A stretch of DNA of 7,884 nucleotides from NCBI GenBank assembly GCA_041678445.1, contig JBAYOD010000142.1, positions 1 to 7,884 of the forward strand, in the 5' to 3' direction. Positions 6,107 to 7,884 of the stretch are shown here, piece by piece. Source of the DNA: Zeimonas sp041678445 (GTDB taxonomy: Bacteria > Pseudomonadota > Gammaproteobacteria > Burkholderiales > Burkholderiaceae_E). The notes under the pieces were generated by a model. That model was given only the letters and a program-made list of their open reading frames with translations, made no database searches and was not told where the DNA came from. Within the stretch, counting starts at the first letter, position 1. Each line of letters starts with the position of its first letter. The translations under genes and the position numbers were made by a program.

Positions 6107-6847
6107 CTTGACCCAGCTGCCCAGCGCGTTCAGGCGGGCAATCGTGTATCCGGCCCGGCCATCGAGAAAGCCGCCGCGCAGCAGGTAGCCGCGCACGAAG
6201 GTCCAGCCGGCATGCAGCATCGCCGGCGCCAGCCCGCCGCGCCGGCCGCGGGCGCGCAGCTTCTCCGCCCCCAGCCGGCCATAGCGCAACGACTTCTCGC
6301 GCATGTCCTCGACCGAGTCCACGCTGTCATGCAACAGGCGGCCCGGCAGCCGGCCATGCGAAGCCGGGCAATCGACCCGCTCATGGACCAGGTCGTCGGT
6401 GAAGCGCGCCCGCTCGCGCAGGAACAGGCGCAGCACGCGATCCTTGCGCCAGTCGCCGAAGCGGATCTGCCGGCCGCAGAAGAAACTCGTCCTCGCCAGC
6501 CAGTAAGCGGCCGGCAAGGCAGCCGCGGCACCGGCCGCCGGCCGCGACACGACTGCGCGGATCGCCTCCCGAAGCGCGTCGTCGACCCGCTCGTCGGCGT
6601 CGATGGACAGGACCCAGCGGCCCCGGCAGGCCGCCAGCGCGCGGTTCTTCTGCGGGCCGAAACCGGGCCAGTCCGGTGTTTCGATGACGCTGGCACCGAG
6701 CTCGCGGGCAATCGCCTGGGTGCCATCGGTACTGCCCGAATCGACGACGACGATCTCGTCGGCGAAAGCCACCGAGGCCAGACAGTCACCGATCCGGTGT
6801 GCCTCGTTCTTCGTGATCACCGCAACCGACAGGGCCGGCGGGTTCAA
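6089..6847 (-). CDS. Family 2 glycosyltransferase, WaaE/KdtX-like
   Basis: From TTG at 6847 the product has 252 residues, close to the usual size of WaaE-type enzymes. The TTG overlaps the upstream glycosyltransferase stop as TTGA and has GAGGA (6859-6855) 7 bases upstream. The only in-frame ATG, at 7093, would add an arginine-rich shadow of the neighbouring gene. GT-A fold motifs are present: LSVAVITKNEAHRIGDCL (6-23), VVVDSGSTDGT (33-43, nucleotide-sugar-binding Asp36), GPQKNRALA, and the metal-binding DAD at 83-85 (LSIDADERVDD). Further typical elements are WRKDRVLRLF and LVHERV. Relatives add glucose to the inner core of lipopolysaccharide on the cytoplasmic face; donor and acceptor here are inferred from family and from the neighbouring ligase gene. 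Confidence 0.88.
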   Translation of the reverse strand: MNPPALSVAVITKNEAHRIGDCLASVAFADEIVVVDSGSTDGTQAIARELGASVIETPDWPGFGPQKNRALAACRGRWVLSIDADERVDDALREAIRAVVSRPAAGAAAALPAAYWLARTSFFCGRQIRFGDWRKDRVLRLFLRERARFTDDLVHERVDCPASHGRLPGRLLHDSVDSVEDMREKSLRYGRLGAEKLRARGRRGGLAPAMLHAGWTFVRGYLLRGGFLDGRAGYTIARLNALGSWVKYREAG

Positions 6848-7884
6848 GCTGCAGTCCTCGATGCCAGGTCGGCATACAGCCGCTCCAGGCGGTCGAGCAT
6901 GGCGTCGATCGAGCAGCGCTCGAGCGCGGCTTCGCGCGCGCGCCGGCCCAGGCGCTCGCGCAGCGGCGCATCGGCGAGCACCCGTTCGAGGCCGGCGTGC
7001 AGCGCATCCACGCTGCCCGGCTCGACGAACAGCGCGCTGTCGTCGCCGGTGGCAATTTCCGGAATACCGCCCACCGGGGTGGTCACGCAGCACAGTCCCG
7101 TGCCCATGGCCTGCGACAGCGACTGCGGCACCCCTTCGTGCAGTGTCGGCAGCACGAAGACATCGAGCGCCTGCAGCCAGGGCAGCACCTCGGCCTGGCG
7201 CCCGACGAAGCGGATGCGGTCCGGCGCCAGCACGGCATCGGCCTGCTTCTCCAAGGCAGCCCGCTGGGGTCCGTCGCCGACGACCAGCAGACGCACCGGT
7301 TGCGACAGCCTGGCCAGCGCGTCGATCAGCAGATGGTGGCCCTTGGCCCGGCGCAGCGAAGCGACGATCCCCAGCACCGGCCAGTCGTCATCGGGCAAGG
7401 CCAGCAACTCCCGGGCCGCGCCGCGATCGCCGGGCCGGAAATGGCCGAGGTCGATGCCGGTGGGAATCGAGACGATCCGCCGGTCGTCGAAGCCATGCTC
7501 GCGCGCCAGGGCCAGGCGGATCGCCTCGCCGCCGGTCACGACACGATCGGCCGCCCGCATGTAGAGCCAGCGGTTGGCCGGCCCCCGCGGCACCGACGCG
7601 GAAGGGTGATGGGTGCGCACGAACACCGGCGGACGACGCATCAGGCTCAGCCGGGCCAGCGCAACCAGCCAGCTGTCGACCGGGCCATGGCTGGCCACCA
7701 GGTCGCTGCCGTCGGCCAGCGCCCGCCTGACCGCAGCCAGCCCGCGCAGGCGCCCGGTGAGCGTATCGCGCCGTTGCGCGACGCCGGCCGGCAACGCGAT
7801 CACCGGCAGACCGGCCGCCGCGATGCGCGCCGCCAGCGGCGACCCGGCCGGGCAGGCAGCCGAAACCTGGTGGCCTCGCGACGC
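6844..7884 (-). CDS. Family 4 glycosyltransferase, 5' end outside window
   Basis: The frame is open to the right edge and the visible N-terminal sequence (RGHQVSAACPAGSPLAARI) is normal GT4 Rossmann sequence, so the gene starts beyond 7884; the GTG at 7803 is internal. 346 residues are visible. Numbering from that GTG, GT4 landmarks include VSIPTGIDLGHFRP (111-124), GIVASLRRAKGHHLLIDAL (145-163), VVGDGP (174-179) and the nucleotide-sugar site LHEGVPQSLSQAMGTG (221-236). The EX7E motif appears as Glu223 with Gln231 in the second position, a variant I recall in some GT4 enzymes with EGVPQ, so activity is still expected. It should transfer a sugar from a nucleotide donor to a lipid-linked or core acceptor in the cytoplasm. 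It is coupled to the GT2 gene by a TTGA overlap. Confidence 0.9.
   Translation of the reverse strand, partial: ASRGHQVSAACPAGSPLAARIAAAGLPVIALPAGVAQRRDTLTGRLRGLAAVRRALADGSDLVASHGPVDSWLVALARLSLMRRPPVFVRTHHPSASVPRGPANRWLYMRAADRVVTGGEAIRLALAREHGFDDRRIVSIPTGIDLGHFRPGDRGAARELLALPDDDWPVLGIVASLRRAKGHHLLIDALARLSQPVRLLVVGDGPQRAALEKQADAVLAPDRIRFVGRQAEVLPWLQALDVFVLPTLHEGVPQSLSQAMGTGLCCVTTPVGGIPEIATGDDSALFVEPGSVDALHAGLERVLADAPLRERLGRRAREAALERCSIDAMLDRLERLYADLASRTAA

Noticed and set aside
6848..7093. N-terminal extension of the GT2 glycosyltransferase to ATG 7093
   Set aside because: The added residues are an arginine-rich shadow of the GT4 gene; the TTG at 6847 has a good ribosome binding site and places the GT2 fold at the very N-terminus as in the family.
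4900..7564. Long + strand frames (4900-6111 and 6212-7564) opposite the glycan genes
   Set aside because: Both are Arg/Gln/Ala-rich shadows of the ligase and glycosyltransferases with no recognisable motifs or ribosome binding sites.
6844..7884. Gln in the second position of EX7E taken as a sign of an inactive GT4 enzyme
   Set aside because: The surrounding EGVPQ...QAM pattern is a variant I recall from other GT4 enzymes, and the rest of the protein is intact.

Overview
This window reads as a chromosomal segment of a high-GC Gram-negative proteobacterium. Periplasmic metal-uptake genes sit next to lipopolysaccharide/glycan genes, coding sequence strongly prefers G or C at third positions, and several genes are tightly overlapped. 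A betaproteobacterium is my best guess from general protein character; the sequence alone does not prove it. No rRNA, tRNA, CRISPR, insertion sequence or phage gene is visible.

Left block (3-1722, + strand): the end of a MacB/FtsX-type ABC permease, followed 7 bases later by a DUF3299 protein with a probable Tat signal. As I recall, this pair resembles the Pseudomonas zinc-starvation locus PA4063-PA4066. The 68-base gap to the next, convergent gene is almost entirely a decaying array of 14-bp tandem units rich in GGG tracts.

Middle block (1791-4397, - strand): a compact zinc-type uptake operon, read right to left as small 31-codon membrane-peptide ORF, ATPase, ABC-3 permease and periplasmic metal-binding protein. 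Neighbouring genes overlap by a few bases. The 31-codon ORF has the strongest ribosome binding site of the operon and is easy to miss, because a false N-terminal extension of the ATPase covers it. A locally AT-rich stretch at about 4421-4475 carries two nested symmetric elements and is the likely promoter/operator. The two zinc-linked blocks converge.

Right block (4523-7884, - strand): a surface-glycan operon read right to left as GT4 glycosyltransferase (cut by the window edge), WaaE-like GT2 glycosyltransferase, O-antigen ligase/polymerase family membrane protein, and a DUF4870-type small membrane protein. Its promoter lies beyond the window. The two glycosyltransferases would act on the cytoplasmic face and the Wzy_C-type protein on the periplasmic side.

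The least ordinary features are the unannotated small ORF heading the zinc operon and three short tandem duplications lying on stop codons. One of these duplicates a complete ribosome-binding/start module and creates a 6-codon minicistron between the GT2 and ligase genes.
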